Positions 49,795 to 60,700 of a DNA stretch of 64,000 nucleotides are shown here, in pieces. Origin of the DNA: Marinobacter alexandrii (lineage in GTDB: Bacteria > Bacteroidota > Bacteroidia > Cytophagales > Cyclobacteriaceae); contig JBDWTN010000005.1 in assembly GCA_039984955.1 (NCBI GenBank), forward strand, positions 682,001-746,000. The letters are read 5' to 3'. Under the pieces are notes generated by a model. The model was not told the origin of the DNA and made no database searches. It was given only the letters and a program-made list of their open reading frames with translations. Within the stretch, counting starts at the first letter, position 1. Every line of letters starts with the position of its first letter. The position numbers and the translations under genes are program-made.

Positions 49795-52038
49795 TTAGAG
49801 AGTGATTGATTCGCTAATTAAATCTTGCGAATTTGAACCTACAGAAATAAGGAATTCTCCTGACTCAAAAACTGTATTGCCATTCGTATCGAAATAAGAA
49901 AGATCCTCTTTGGTGAATTGAAATCGAATTTGCTTAGCCTGGCCAGGCTCCAATCCGATTTTTTCGAATCCTTTGAGTTCAAGAACAGGTCGAGAAATAG
50001 ATGCTGCTATGTCTCGAATGTATACTTGAACAACTTCTTGTCCATATACATCACTTGTATTAGTTACAGTAATTAAGACGTTGATTTCTTCTGAGCTTTG
50101 CTTTATCACCAGATCACTATATTCAAATTCTGAATAGCTAAGGCCATATCCAAACGGATAAAGTGGCGTATTTTCTACGTCCATATGGTGAGAATAAAAT
50201 ACAGCACCTTCATTGTTTGGTCTTCCAGTATTTAGATGATTATAATATAAGGGTAACTGCCCTACATGTCGAGGAAAACTCATTGGTAATTTGCCCGATG
50301 GATTAACATCTCCAGAAAGTACATCTGCAATTGCATTTCCAGCCTCGCTTCCCAGATGCCAGGCCTCCACGATAGTCGGAATATTATCTGCCTCCCATGG
50401 AATGGATAATGGACGTCCATTCATAAGCACCAATACTATGTTTTTGTTGACCTTGTATATTTCTTTCAGTAAATCGAGTTGTAGTCCAGGCAATCCAATA
50501 TCTGCTCTGCTTCTAGCCTCGCCTGACATATAAGCAGTTTCTCCGAGAGCCATGATCACAACATCGCTTGTTCGTGCCACACGAATAGCTTCCTCAAAAC
50601 CAGACTTATCATTTTGTTCTATTTGCACTTCATTAAAAAAGTTGTTAGGTCCAATAGAAAGTTTACATCCCTCGGCATATGAAATTTGCATCTGATTGCC
50701 GAGTCGAGTTTGAATGCCCTCATATAGTGAAATAGCTGTATTGCTCTTAGCAGCAGCTCTCCAGTTTCCTAGTGGTGAGTCCTTATCTTTTGCTAAAGGG
50801 CCAATTACGCCTAGTTTTTTAACATTAGCAAGTGGGAGTAAATTCTGTTCGTTCTTCAAAAGAACGATGGATTTGGTAGCAACTTCCCTACTGATTTTTT
50901 TATGAGCTGGATGCCCGATTAGCTCACGTTCTATTTCTTCATCAAAGTATTTATATGGGTTATCAAAGAGTCCAAGCTCATACTTTAGTGATAATATCTG
51001 ACGTACAGATTCATCTACTAGATCTTCAGAAACTTGACCTTCAAGTATCAACTGCTCCAGGTGATTGACAAATGCATCACCTTCCATGTCTACATCACAT
51101 CCTGCTATTGCTGCTTTCATGGCTGCTTCTCTCCGATCTGATGCTACACCATGGTTGATTATTTCCCCTATCGAATTCCAATCGGATACTACCACCCCAT
51201 CAAAGTTCCATTTGTCAGCAAGCAACTCTCTAAGTAAGTATAAATTGGACGTGGAAGGAATGCCATCAATATCATTGAACGCATTCATAAAGGTTGCTAC
51301 ATTGCTTTCAACTGAAGCTCTAAAAGGAGGCAATATCACATTATGAAGAGTATTTTTACCAACAGTAACTGAATTGTAATCTTTGCCGCTTTCAGCAAAT
51401 CCATATCCAGCAAAATGCTTGGCACATGCTGCAATGGTATGCTTATCGGAAAGATCATTACCTTGAAATCCTTTGATACGAGCTTTTGCAATAAGCGAAC
51501 CCAAATAAGGATCTTCGCCTGCTCCTTCCATTACACGACCCCATCTGGCATCTCTAGATATATCAACCATCGGAGCGAATGTCCATTGGATACCTGCGGA
51601 AGAAGCCTCCTTAGCTGCAATACTTGCAGATAATTGTATGGCTTCTAAATCCCACGATGCTGCTTCACCCAATGGGATAGGAAACATCGTCTGATAGCCA
51701 TGTATTACGTCATAGGCAAAAATGAGTGGAATACCCAGACGAGTACTATCTACTACCATTTTTTGCAGCTTTCTGGTATCCCTAGCACCAAGCGTGTTTA
51801 GCACAGAACCAACTTCCCCATTTAGGAAGCGTTGATATCTCTCAGCATGATCCACAGAAGCATTCGGGCCCGTCATTTCAGAACCTACAGAATATTGGTT
51901 CATTTGACCGATTTTTTCGCGCAAAGTCATTTCTGATAAGAGGCTATCGACTTTCAGGTTAGCATCAGAAGCGTCTTTTTCGACATCCTGACATGATATA
52001 ATTAAAGAACTAATGAATATAAAAAAGATGTATTTCAT
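49795..52038 (-). CDS. GH3 beta-glucosidase, lipoprotein
   Basis: 747 aa from ATG 52038 (MKYIFFIFISSLIISCQDVEKD), giving a lipobox; an in-frame extension runs into a repetitive GC-rich element and is rejected. The GH3 N-terminal barrel contains EKIGQMNQYSVG, AKHFAGYG and the nucleophile region GVVVSDWNSIGE. The C-terminal alpha/beta domain (KSIVLLKNEQNLLPL, LGVIGPLA) and fibronectin-like end are present. It should hydrolyse beta-linked gluco-oligosaccharides exo-wise, producing glucose. Six bp upstream of the sugar porter. Confidence 0.94.
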   Translation of the reverse strand: MKYIFFIFISSLIISCQDVEKDASDANLKVDSLLSEMTLREKIGQMNQYSVGSEMTGPNASVDHAERYQRFLNGEVGSVLNTLGARDTRKLQKMVVDSTRLGIPLIFAYDVIHGYQTMFPIPLGEAASWDLEAIQLSASIAAKEASSAGIQWTFAPMVDISRDARWGRVMEGAGEDPYLGSLIAKARIKGFQGNDLSDKHTIAACAKHFAGYGFAESGKDYNSVTVGKNTLHNVILPPFRASVESNVATFMNAFNDIDGIPSTSNLYLLRELLADKWNFDGVVVSDWNSIGEIINHGVASDRREAAMKAAIAGCDVDMEGDAFVNHLEQLILEGQVSEDLVDESVRQILSLKYELGLFDNPYKYFDEEIERELIGHPAHKKISREVATKSIVLLKNEQNLLPLANVKKLGVIGPLAKDKDSPLGNWRAAAKSNTAISLYEGIQTRLGNQMQISYAEGCKLSIGPNNFFNEVQIEQNDKSGFEEAIRVARTSDVVIMALGETAYMSGEARSRADIGLPGLQLDLLKEIYKVNKNIVLVLMNGRPLSIPWEADNIPTIVEAWHLGSEAGNAIADVLSGDVNPSGKLPMSFPRHVGQLPLYYNHLNTGRPNNEGAVFYSHHMDVENTPLYPFGYGLSYSEFEYSDLVIKQSSEEINVLITVTNTSDVYGQEVVQVYIRDIAASISRPVLELKGFEKIGLEPGQAKQIRFQFTKEDLSYFDTNGNTVFESGEFLISVGSNSQDLISESITL

Positions 52039-52070
52039 GTGCATAGTCTGTTTTTTAAAAGCCACATGGA

Positions 52071-52155
52071 ACCTGCCTGCCGCAGGCAAGGTTCGCAGCT
52101 GCGATTCATCCGTGCTTGCCCGCCTGGCTGAAGCCATTCGGACAGAGTATACTAG
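52071..52155. repeat. GC-rich palindromic dispersed-repeat-like element
   Basis: The gap between GH3 and GH16 holds TGCCTG-CCG-CAGGCA (52074-52088) and a 10-bp palindrome CGCAGCTGCG (52094-52103), followed by a GC-rich tail. Composition differs sharply from the AT-rich neighbours. I recall similar palindromic units scattered in Bacteroidota genomes. Copy number in this genome cannot be judged from one window. Confidence 0.55.
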
Positions 52156-52182
52156 GGACTCTAAGTTTATGCTCATTTCATT

Positions 52183-52995
52183 CTATTTGGTTAAGTATCG
52201 AACATAGTCTATTTCAAGGCGCTGAGGAAAAGCACTTTTCTCTACTCCCGCTTTACCACCCCATGTGCCTCCTACCGCCAGGTTAATAATCAAGTGATAA
52301 TCATATTGATTAAATGGCCAGCCGGCTACATCGTCTTCATTTCTCTTTAAATGATTATACATATTATCGTCTACGAACCATTTAATTTCATTCTCTGACC
52401 ACTCAACCGCATATACGTGAAATTCACTGTCAACATTTTTAACATATACGCTATCTACTTTATGCGTGCCAATCATACCATTATACTTTGTCGTATGTAT
52501 AGCTCCATAGATGGTTCCGGGATTGTATCCCACATGCTCTACGATATCAATTTCACCGTCTGCTGGCCATTCAGCATTGCCATCAACAGTGGGAAGCATC
52601 CAAAAGGCCATCCAGGTGCCTCTGCCTACAGGTAGTTTTGCTTTCATCTCGAATCTTCCGTATCGGAAATCAAGCTTCCCTTTTGTAGCCAATTTAGCAC
52701 TTGAAAAAAAGGAGTCGACAGTATCTTTTAGATGTGCCTCTAAAACGAGTACTCCATTTTCAATTCTGACATTCTCAGGCAGATCGGTATAATATTGCAA
52801 CTCTTTATTTCCCCATCCGCAGAGATCCGGACAGCCATCTCCTGTTACTACAGTCCAGAATTCATGGTCGATTTTATCAAAGTCAAAATTGTCTTCCCAA
52901 ACAGTTTTGTATCTGTCTCCATAAATTAATTGAGCTCCAAATAATATAGATGCAACTATAGTCAGGGATCCAGGTATTAAAATTTTTCTTTTCAT
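52183..52995 (-). CDS. GH16 endo-beta-glucanase (laminarinase type)
   Basis: A 270-aa protein with an N-terminal signal or anchor segment (about 7-24). The catalytic motif GEIDIVEH places the nucleophile at about Glu148 and the acid/base at Glu153. The substrate-cleft stretch GWGNKELQYY is typical of GH16 beta-1,3-glucanases, as is the C-terminal FPQRLEIDYVRYL. It is a single-domain enzyme, shorter than its neighbour. It cuts internal beta-1,3-glucosidic bonds. It starts directly at the stop of the second GH16 gene. Confidence 0.93.
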   Translation of the reverse strand: MKRKILIPGSLTIVASILFGAQLIYGDRYKTVWEDNFDFDKIDHEFWTVVTGDGCPDLCGWGNKELQYYTDLPENVRIENGVLVLEAHLKDTVDSFFSSAKLATKGKLDFRYGRFEMKAKLPVGRGTWMAFWMLPTVDGNAEWPADGEIDIVEHVGYNPGTIYGAIHTTKYNGMIGTHKVDSVYVKNVDSEFHVYAVEWSENEIKWFVDDNMYNHLKRNEDDVAGWPFNQYDYHLIINLAVGGTWGGKAGVEKSAFPQRLEIDYVRYLTK

Positions 52996-54087
52996 CTAAT
53001 TGGATTGAAAAACCCTTACATAATCAACCACCATCCTTTGAGGAAAAGTGGTTGTTTCATTTGGAGAACCTGGTAGGTTCCCACCAACGGCTACATTAAA
53101 AATGAAGAAGAAATCGTTAGTAAATTCTTCCATGTCAGAAGAGAAATTGACTGTTGTATATTGATTATCATCGACGTACCATGTAATGCTCGATTCGTTC
53201 CAGATCACACTGAAAACATGAAATTGGTCATTGAATGTCCCGTTACTTAAAGTGTATTCATGATCTTGCCCACAGGTGCAGGCGTAAGTTCCATTATTAT
53301 CCCAGTGTAATGTTCCAAAAACTGTGTCTTCTCGACCTCCACCGCCGATCATTTCCATGATATCAATTTCACCACAATTTGGCCATCCAATAGATCTAAA
53401 ATTTGCACCAAGCATCCACAATGCGGGCCAGATTCCTTGCCCTTCTGGCAAAATCGCACGAATATCGATTCGTCCATATCTAAAGGATTGCATATTTTCA
53501 GTAATGATACGTGAAGAGGTGTATTGACTTCCTGAAAATGCCTCATTCCTCGCTTCTATAATCAATAACCCATCATCAACTTGTGTATTCTCTTCTCGAT
53601 AGTATTGTAATTCGTTATTGCCCCATCCATCGGATCCAGTACCTATTTCATGTATCCAATCAGAGGACAGGGAATTTCCCTCAAATTCATCATTCCACAC
53701 CAGATCGTATCCCTCATAACTTAAAGGCGTTTCATAGCCACCATTATCAACATTGCTATTAATCTCTACCACCACATCTTCACTGATCTCAATGAAATTT
53801 GAAGAAGTAGTGTTAGCTCTGATTTTTATGGTATAAGTATCCTCCGCCAAATACGTGTAGCTCACCTTGCCATCATCATCATTAACGAAACCCTCACCTA
53901 CACCAAAATCAAATTGATAGAAGTTAGCATCATCTGCTGTTGCCGTAAATGATACATTTCCAGACTCATTCTTGCTTATTTCAACCGTGAGATTGGATGG
54001 TAATAGCACCATATTACTCTCACCATCCTCACCACAAGAAGAGGTCAGTAGCAAAGAAATCAGAATTAAAACTATTGTGTGCTTCAT
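52996..54087 (-). CDS. GH16 endo-beta-glucanase with N-terminal PKD-like domain, lipoprotein
   Basis: 363 aa from ATG 54087 (MKHTIVLILISLLLTSSCGEDGES), a lipobox start; the upstream ATG at 54111 adds residues before the signal. A PKD/Ig-like domain (about 30-110) precedes the GH16 domain, which has GWGNNELQYYREENTQ and catalytic GEIDIMEM. The ending FPQRMVVDYVRVF mirrors the neighbouring GH16. The lipid anchor with acidic residues suggests a cell-surface laminarinase, while the other GH16 may act on the fragments. Confidence 0.93.
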   Translation of the reverse strand: MKHTIVLILISLLLTSSCGEDGESNMVLLPSNLTVEISKNESGNVSFTATADDANFYQFDFGVGEGFVNDDDGKVSYTYLAEDTYTIKIRANTTSSNFIEISEDVVVEINSNVDNGGYETPLSYEGYDLVWNDEFEGNSLSSDWIHEIGTGSDGWGNNELQYYREENTQVDDGLLIIEARNEAFSGSQYTSSRIITENMQSFRYGRIDIRAILPEGQGIWPALWMLGANFRSIGWPNCGEIDIMEMIGGGGREDTVFGTLHWDNNGTYACTCGQDHEYTLSNGTFNDQFHVFSVIWNESSITWYVDDNQYTTVNFSSDMEEFTNDFFFIFNVAVGGNLPGSPNETTTFPQRMVVDYVRVFQSN

Positions 54088-54100
54088 CAAAATAAAATTA

Positions 54101-54127
54101 GGAAAAAGCATGCGGCACTAAGCCGCA
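54101..54127 (-). terminator. Intrinsic-terminator-like hairpin between PKD lipoprotein and GH16 genes
   Basis: On the minus strand TGCGGC-TTAGT-GCCGCA (54111-54127) is followed by TGCTTTTTCC. The 6-bp GC stem plus a T-run lies in the short gap after the stop at 54148. It may attenuate transcription from the SusCD/binding-protein part into the enzyme genes. Confidence 0.55.
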
Positions 54128-54147
54128 CACTCTTACAATAACTAGTA

Positions 54148-56256
54148 TTAATTTTTAGGAACAAGAATAAAGTTCCAGAATACACTTCCATCACCCGAAA
54201 CATCTATAGATAAAGAAAGCTCCTCACCAGATGCATTTTTGAAATAGTCCAGAACCTGATAACTAACAGCAGCATCCATATTTGGTGGTGCTGCTGTATA
54301 TTCTCCTCCATTAAATGCTTTAGGTAATGCAACAAAAGCTCCGGTACCTCGAACTATAATCTGGGCATCATCTGTATCTGTTGCTGGAACCAACGAGAAA
54401 GAATGAATTCCAGACCCCCATGTTTCTGCAGCTGTACCATTCAGATTCGCATCTGTCTGGCATCCTTCAGTTAGTCCCATATACGGCTCACCAAAAATGT
54501 CCCCATTGGTTTTATACTCATACTGACCACCTGTTTTGAAGATGAACTCATCATTCCATAGGCATGGTCTATCACCCGAAATATCAGCTCCATTGGGGAA
54601 GAATGCATCACTTCCAGGTGCAGGTCCAACACCAAATGCACCCGCAGCTGGCTTGAGCACCCACGATTTGACATCATCCCCTGTTAAAAGATCCACTGTA
54701 ATTTCGTCTGCCGACTCTGTCGCAAATCCAATATCATCAATATAGAACGTGCCTCCGTTATTATTATCGGTATCGGCAAAAATCACGAGATTTTGAAGGT
54801 TTGTCTGTGCCCCTGTGAAATCAAAGGTTACTTCAACCCATTGATTTGTAACAGGAATGCTAACATCATCTTGTGTAAAAGTTCCAGCATCGCCTTCAGC
54901 CTCTAACTTCAGAATCACATTGGATGCAACAGGCGACCATATCTTCATAGAAAGTATAGCGTTTTCAGAAAAATCAACTACCTCATCTAAAAGCATCGCT
55001 ATACCGGCAAACGAAAACTCGGTTCCTTTCACAAATTGTCCTACTCGTGATGATGTATTGATTCCAGAAGGATCCGGATTATCGATCACTGAGAATACAG
55101 AACCTCCAAACTCCCCAAAATTAACATCACCATCTTCCCAGGTTAATGGAAACACCTTCGGCACAGAAGTAACAGTCAATTCAGATGTGAAGACATCTTC
55201 CTGACCTGGGCCTGTAGCTGTCAATGTCACCGTATAGGTACCATCTACCGTGTACGTATGCACCGGATTCTCGTCCGTGCTCATACTTCCATCACCAAAA
55301 TCCCAACTATAGGATTCTGCATTTAAAGATGTGTTGGTAAAAGTGGCTTGTAGACCATTGGTTGCAACAGTGAATCCAGCCTCCAATGGGGCAAATCCTT
55401 TTCTAATCAATCGGAGATACCAAACTAGAGATGGGTCTGTTTGATCAACGTATCTAAGAAACATTTCATTTTCATTAAGATCTAATACTTGGTAGCTTCT
55501 GGAATTAGTAAACATTCCCATAAAACCTGGAGCCGAAATGTTTATAAAGTTATCTCCTGCCTCGTTTGTACTTAAAGCATACGTCAAACCTTCGGGATCT
55601 TCAAATGGGGCATTGTAATTATTTCCAGCAAACTGTACAGCTCCAGAAAAATCGGATGACAATGCTGCGATAACAAACACACTTCCTTTCGCTTCCATGC
55701 TGAACTCACTACCCAATAACTTGAAGGTGTATTCATCATCCAAAAAATCCGCACCATCCTGATCGCCAACAGCTGCGGAGTAAAAATCTGGGAAAAAACT
55801 CGTACTGGGTCCAACACCGAAATAACCTGCTCTTTCACTATCAACTATCCATGTTTTTCCTTCAAGAATATTACACCCTCCAGTCAATAGCTGAAGAATT
55901 TCCACATTACAAATTTCCGGATCTGTTGCAGCAATTTCGAGCGACTGTGTCGTGGTGGTAGATCCACCTGAATTGTAGACAGTAAGTGTAACGTCGAACA
56001 TTCCTTCAAACGGAAAATAACCTGTCACCTCATCACCTTCTGCACTTGTACCGTTACCAAAATCCCAATTCTTGATAAAACCAGTAGAAGCATTGGTAAA
56101 GGTGAAATAGTTTGGTCCCTGTGAACTTTGAGTAACCGTAAAGGTGGCATTAGCCTCAGAGATGGGCTTTTCACTTAGTTCAAATGTCTCCTGCTGGCAG
56201 CTAACACTTAGTGTAGCCATCAGAATCCATAGATATGATTTTATATTCTTAATCAT
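54148..56256 (-). CDS. PKD-domain surface glycan-binding lipoprotein (SusE position)
   Basis: 702 aa from ATG 56256 (MIKNIKSYLWILMATLSVSCQQETFE), giving a lipobox; longer starts overlap susD. It has two PKD domains (GFIKNWDFGNGTSAEGDEV and SYSWDFGDGSMSTDENPVHTY). A beta-sandwich with a DVNFGEFGG start and a GGTFYIDDIGF end resembles carbohydrate-binding modules. Two similar blocks with KTWIVDSERAGYFGVGP and KSWVLKPAAGAFGVGPAP mark internal duplication. A role as surface glycan-binding protein for beta-glucan is inferred from its place after SusD. Confidence 0.83.
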   Translation of the reverse strand: MIKNIKSYLWILMATLSVSCQQETFELSEKPISEANATFTVTQSSQGPNYFTFTNASTGFIKNWDFGNGTSAEGDEVTGYFPFEGMFDVTLTVYNSGGSTTTTQSLEIAATDPEICNVEILQLLTGGCNILEGKTWIVDSERAGYFGVGPSTSFFPDFYSAAVGDQDGADFLDDEYTFKLLGSEFSMEAKGSVFVIAALSSDFSGAVQFAGNNYNAPFEDPEGLTYALSTNEAGDNFINISAPGFMGMFTNSRSYQVLDLNENEMFLRYVDQTDPSLVWYLRLIRKGFAPLEAGFTVATNGLQATFTNTSLNAESYSWDFGDGSMSTDENPVHTYTVDGTYTVTLTATGPGQEDVFTSELTVTSVPKVFPLTWEDGDVNFGEFGGSVFSVIDNPDPSGINTSSRVGQFVKGTEFSFAGIAMLLDEVVDFSENAILSMKIWSPVASNVILKLEAEGDAGTFTQDDVSIPVTNQWVEVTFDFTGAQTNLQNLVIFADTDNNNGGTFYIDDIGFATESADEITVDLLTGDDVKSWVLKPAAGAFGVGPAPGSDAFFPNGADISGDRPCLWNDEFIFKTGGQYEYKTNGDIFGEPYMGLTEGCQTDANLNGTAAETWGSGIHSFSLVPATDTDDAQIIVRGTGAFVALPKAFNGGEYTAAPPNMDAAVSYQVLDYFKNASGEELSLSIDVSGDGSVFWNFILVPKN

Positions 56257-56266
56257 GATCATTCTT

Positions 56267-57745
56267 TTAATAATTATCATTTTGTCTCCAAGCTCCCCCA
56301 GACAGATCAATTTCGGATCGAGGTATAGGGAATACTTCATGTTTTCCTACTACAAAACCATCAATAGCAGCTTCTGCTTGTCCGGTTCTTACCAGGTCAA
56401 AGAATCGTAACCCCTCACCTGCAGTTTCCCATCTTCTCTCTTGCCATATGGCATCAGTTAAAGCGGTACCACTCGCATTTACATCTGCAAGTCCTAATCG
56501 GCTTCTAACCATATTCAGATACATCTGGGCTTGTGCATCGTTAGGAGCAGCCTTGCGATTATGTGCTTCTGCTGCCATTAACAACACTTCAGGAAGTCTC
56601 AATACGCGATGATTTCTTGGGCTTGTCAAGCGCTCATCACCTGCACCCAGCTCGTTTGCACGTCTCATGTACTTATGATTATAATATCCGGTAAATCCGC
56701 CTGTTCCTACATCATAGCTAACTGTAGGATTGGAAGTCTCCCAGGCGATAAGATTCAATATTGCACCATCTCTACGAATGTCACCTGCTGCAAAAGAATT
56801 ATAAAGCTCCTCAGTCGGTAAGTTGTAACTATTACCATCGTCATATACAGGTCCTTCATAGTTTTTGGGACTATGAAAACCAATCGCCCAGTTACTTTCA
56901 GCCGCTTGTGGAGCAACAAAATCAGATCCCTCCTGGCCTGTATGCTGAATTTCGAAAACTGACTCAGAATTACCTTCTTGCGCTACACTGAACAATTCAA
57001 CGTATTCACCCGAGGTAGATACGGTGATCAAGCTATATGGTCCATCACTGATCAACTCATCAAGCACTATGGCAGCTTCGTCAAACTTATCCTGATAGAT
57101 GTAAGCTCTGCCCAGAAGACCTAATGCCGCACCCTTCGTGACCCGGCCTTTCACAGGACTCGTCCACTGTAAACCTTCAGCAGCGGCAATAAGATCTGTT
57201 TCTATTTGAGCATACACCTCTTCTTTGGGAGTTCGAGCTAACGATGTAGCTTCATCTATACTCAACCTCCGATCAACGACTAATGGAACATCCCCAAATA
57301 CTTTTACCAGTTGAAAGTAATAATATGCTCGAAGAAATGAGGCTTCAGCCAATAATTCATCTTTCCGTTCGAAGTTTAAGTTGTCTTTAAACTCGAATAT
57401 GAAATTGGTTCGGGTTATGCCTGAATACATAAATCGAAGGTGCCTCCTTAACTCTAACTCCGATTCTGGAGTATGGACCATTTCATCTATCTCATGCAAC
57501 GAACGTGTATCATTTGGACTTTCACCTCCGGCAATTGAGTTGTCAGATGCAATTTCGCCTAACCATAACGAAAGGAAACTCTGTCCTATCATATCGTACG
57601 CACCTATCAGCGCGTTCTCATAGTCTTGCTCTGTTTGAAAATAGCTTTCAGCGTCCTGAGCAAATTGTGGCTCAATATCCACAATATCCTCACAAGAGAA
57701 AGCTGTCATCAGTAATAATGTTAATAGTATATATTTCGCTTTCAT
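56267..57745 (-). CDS. susD: SusD/RagB-family glycan-binding lipoprotein (second PUL)
   Basis: A 492-aa protein with lipobox LLLMTAFSCEDIVDIEPQ. It has the family N-terminal (SYFQTEQDYENALIGAYD), central TPR-like LRAYYYFQLVKVFGDVPLVV, and C-terminal RWETAGEGLRFFDLVRTGQAE and PIPRSEIDL blocks. It pairs with the SusC 5 bp upstream, probably binding laminarin-type oligosaccharides at the cell surface. Confidence 0.95.
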   Translation of the reverse strand: MKAKYILLTLLLMTAFSCEDIVDIEPQFAQDAESYFQTEQDYENALIGAYDMIGQSFLSLWLGEIASDNSIAGGESPNDTRSLHEIDEMVHTPESELELRRHLRFMYSGITRTNFIFEFKDNLNFERKDELLAEASFLRAYYYFQLVKVFGDVPLVVDRRLSIDEATSLARTPKEEVYAQIETDLIAAAEGLQWTSPVKGRVTKGAALGLLGRAYIYQDKFDEAAIVLDELISDGPYSLITVSTSGEYVELFSVAQEGNSESVFEIQHTGQEGSDFVAPQAAESNWAIGFHSPKNYEGPVYDDGNSYNLPTEELYNSFAAGDIRRDGAILNLIAWETSNPTVSYDVGTGGFTGYYNHKYMRRANELGAGDERLTSPRNHRVLRLPEVLLMAAEAHNRKAAPNDAQAQMYLNMVRSRLGLADVNASGTALTDAIWQERRWETAGEGLRFFDLVRTGQAEAAIDGFVVGKHEVFPIPRSEIDLSGGAWRQNDNY

Positions 57746-57750
57746 CGCTA

Positions 57751-60700
57751 TTAAAATTTAATGTTAAAACCACCCATCAATACCCTTGCTTGGGGATACC
57801 TTCCATTATCAACTCCTAAATCAAGCGGTGAAGATTGCGTATCCGGATCGTATGCTCCGCCTCCTACATCGGGATCGTATCCCAGATACTTAGTGAAGGT
57901 TAGAAGATTAGTACCACCAACATAGAATCGAATGGACGTTGCACCGAGGTAGCTACTCAGGTTTGTTGGCAAAGTGTATCCTACCTGTATATTTCTCAAA
58001 CGTACAAACGAGCCATCTTCAACATAAAAGTCTGAGAAAACATTATTCTGAGTTAGTCCTGTAGTCAAACGTGGGTATTCATTGGTGCTGCCGGGACCTG
58101 TCCATCGATTGAGAGTATAGGACAACTGATTGGCTAACGGTTGTGCACGTTCGTAGTTTCTAATGATATCTTGCCCGAATGCTCCCCAGATATTGGCTGT
58201 AAGGTCTATTCCTTTATAATCCAGATTTAGATTAAAACCTATAGTGAAGTCTGGAATTGGAGATCCAATTTGTGTTCGATCGTTCTCGTCAACAATATTG
58301 TCTCCAGTTACGTCAACAAATCTCAAATCTCCGGGGCTAGGCGGATTCACACCTAAGGGATCGACAGTGCTTGCATTGATTTCCTCCTGAGTCTGCCATA
58401 TACCGTCAGTCTTGTAACCTACAAAATATCCAATGGGAAATCCTTCTTCCAAACGAGTAGCAACCCCACCTCCAATTCCAAATCCTGTCCCTGAAACAAA
58501 GTCCAAACCATTTGGAACCTTCGTAACCTCGTTGTTTATCAATGTGAAATTTGAACTAATCGAGATATTTAATCCATTGGATAATTGTTTATCATAACCT
58601 AGATCCAATTCTACGCCTGAATTCCTGATATTACCTCCATTGATGATTGGAGGAAAAGATCCCGGGCCGTAGGTGCCCAATACGGATAATACATCGGGTG
58701 CAAACAAAAGGTCATTGGTATTTTTCACAAAGTAGTTGGCAGTTAAGCTGAATGATTGAATAAGGTCAAGATCAATTCCTATATTCAATTGCTTATTCCG
58801 CTCCCACTTCAAATCAGGGTTACCCGCTCTTCCTATTGCAACGCCTCTTAGAATCGCATCATTAAATACATAATCACCTTCTCCTCCCAGTAGCGCTCTG
58901 TAAGCAAAGTCTCCAATTTGGTCATTACCCACCACCCCATAGCTAACTCTTACTTTTGCAAAATCGATAAAAGATGGAGTGAAGAATGACTCATCTGAAA
59001 TGACCCATCCAGCTGAAACAGCCGGGAATATTCCAAATTTATTGTTCGCACCAAACCGTGTGGAGCCGTCCCTACGTACAATCACAGAAAGGAAATACCT
59101 TTTTTCAAAATCGTATTCAGCTCTTACAAAAGTAGAAACCAGCTTAGATTCTACCTGATAGGAGGTTGTATTGTTCAAAAAGTTTCCTGTAGCCTGATTG
59201 GTCGAAATATCCGCAAGATTAGGATCATTGTTGGGGATATTTAATGCAAAACCTCTTAATTCATCTGACGATGTACCGAATAATGATGCGCCCAAAGTTC
59301 CTTTTACAGCATGAGAACCAAATGCTCTATTGTAGTTTAAGAAACCTTCAAAATTGTAGTCCAAAAATGTATTTCTAAATTCTTGTACTTCTGCTCCTCT
59401 TTCAACCTGAATTCCTCCAATGTCTACAAGGATTGGGTCAAGATCTTCATTTGCTGCAGTACTTTGTGGCTTACCTGGCCCGTACCAAACCAATGGAAAA
59501 AAGCTCTTCCCTTCTACTAAAGCGTAATTATATCCGCCTCGACCCGTTATTGTGAGGTTATCGTTGATTTCATAGGAAATTTCTTCTTTCCCAGTGAACT
59601 TATTCACCCTTGATTCATTGAATGTATTTTCAATAAGGGCCAATGGATTCACGATATCTGCAACTTCGGTCAGGTAACTAAACCGATTGTTCTCTTCAGC
59701 CACTCTGACAGGTGAGGTTGGAGGGGCATTGTTTGCACTGTACAAAATAGATCCAATACCTCCTACAGGAACGGTTTTGCTTAGTTCGTTTGTGTAGAGT
59801 AAAACACTTGTTAATTTGACTTTAGGGGCCAGTTCAGTCGTGAAATTGATTCGACCGTTTATCCGTTCAAAGTTGGCTTTATCTCCACCTCCAGCGATAC
59901 CTTCCTGACCAAAATAAGATCCACCTATATTATAGGTTGTCTTGTCTGTACCTCCCGATACACTTATGTTGTAGTTTTGAATAGGAGCCGTCTGGAAGAC
60001 TTCATCTTGCCAATCCGTACCTTCACCCAGCGATGTATTGTCGAATAATGGAGTTTGTCCTCCTGCAACAAAAGCCTCGTTTTTTAAAATGGCATATTCA
60101 GTTGCATTTAGCACATCAAGTTTTCTGGCAGCTTCCTGTATACCATAATATCCATTAAACTCAATTGAAGGCTTGGAGTTCAATCTTCCTTTTTTAGTTT
60201 CAATGAGTATCACACCATTAGCTGCCTGTACACCATAAATAGCTGCTGTTGCATCCTTCAACACGTTAACCGATTCGATATCTGATGGATTCAATGCATT
60301 TAGTCCTGACGGATCATATTTTACGCCATCGACCAAAATCAGTGGATTACTATTCCCATTGGTAGATATACCTCGAATACGAATATTGGAAGTTCCTCCA
60401 GGTGCACCTGAATTCGTCGTAATATTTACCCCGGCTGTTTGGCCCTGAAGTGCCTGATCCAGACGAGGTACGTTTCGCTTTGTGATTTCCTCTGCAGCCA
60501 CTTTAGTCGCAGCTCCTGTAAGTTCTTTTGCAGTAGTTGTACCATATCCAACTACAATTACTTCCTGAAGTTCATCTAAATCAACCTCTAATTGAAAGTC
60601 TACCACGGTTCGATTGCCAGGATCGATTTCACGTGTATTAAATCCCAGGTAAGATGCTACCAGGATGTCACCATCAGATATACTCAAAGTGTAATTGCCA

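Noticed and set aside
51985-52000. A CATCCTGACATGAT stretch resembling the operator
   Set aside because: It lies within the GH3 coding sequence and matches only the first half of the motif.
52039-52176. N-terminal extension of the GH3 gene
   Set aside because: The extension translates the GC-rich repeat element and precedes a clear lipoprotein signal starting at 52038.
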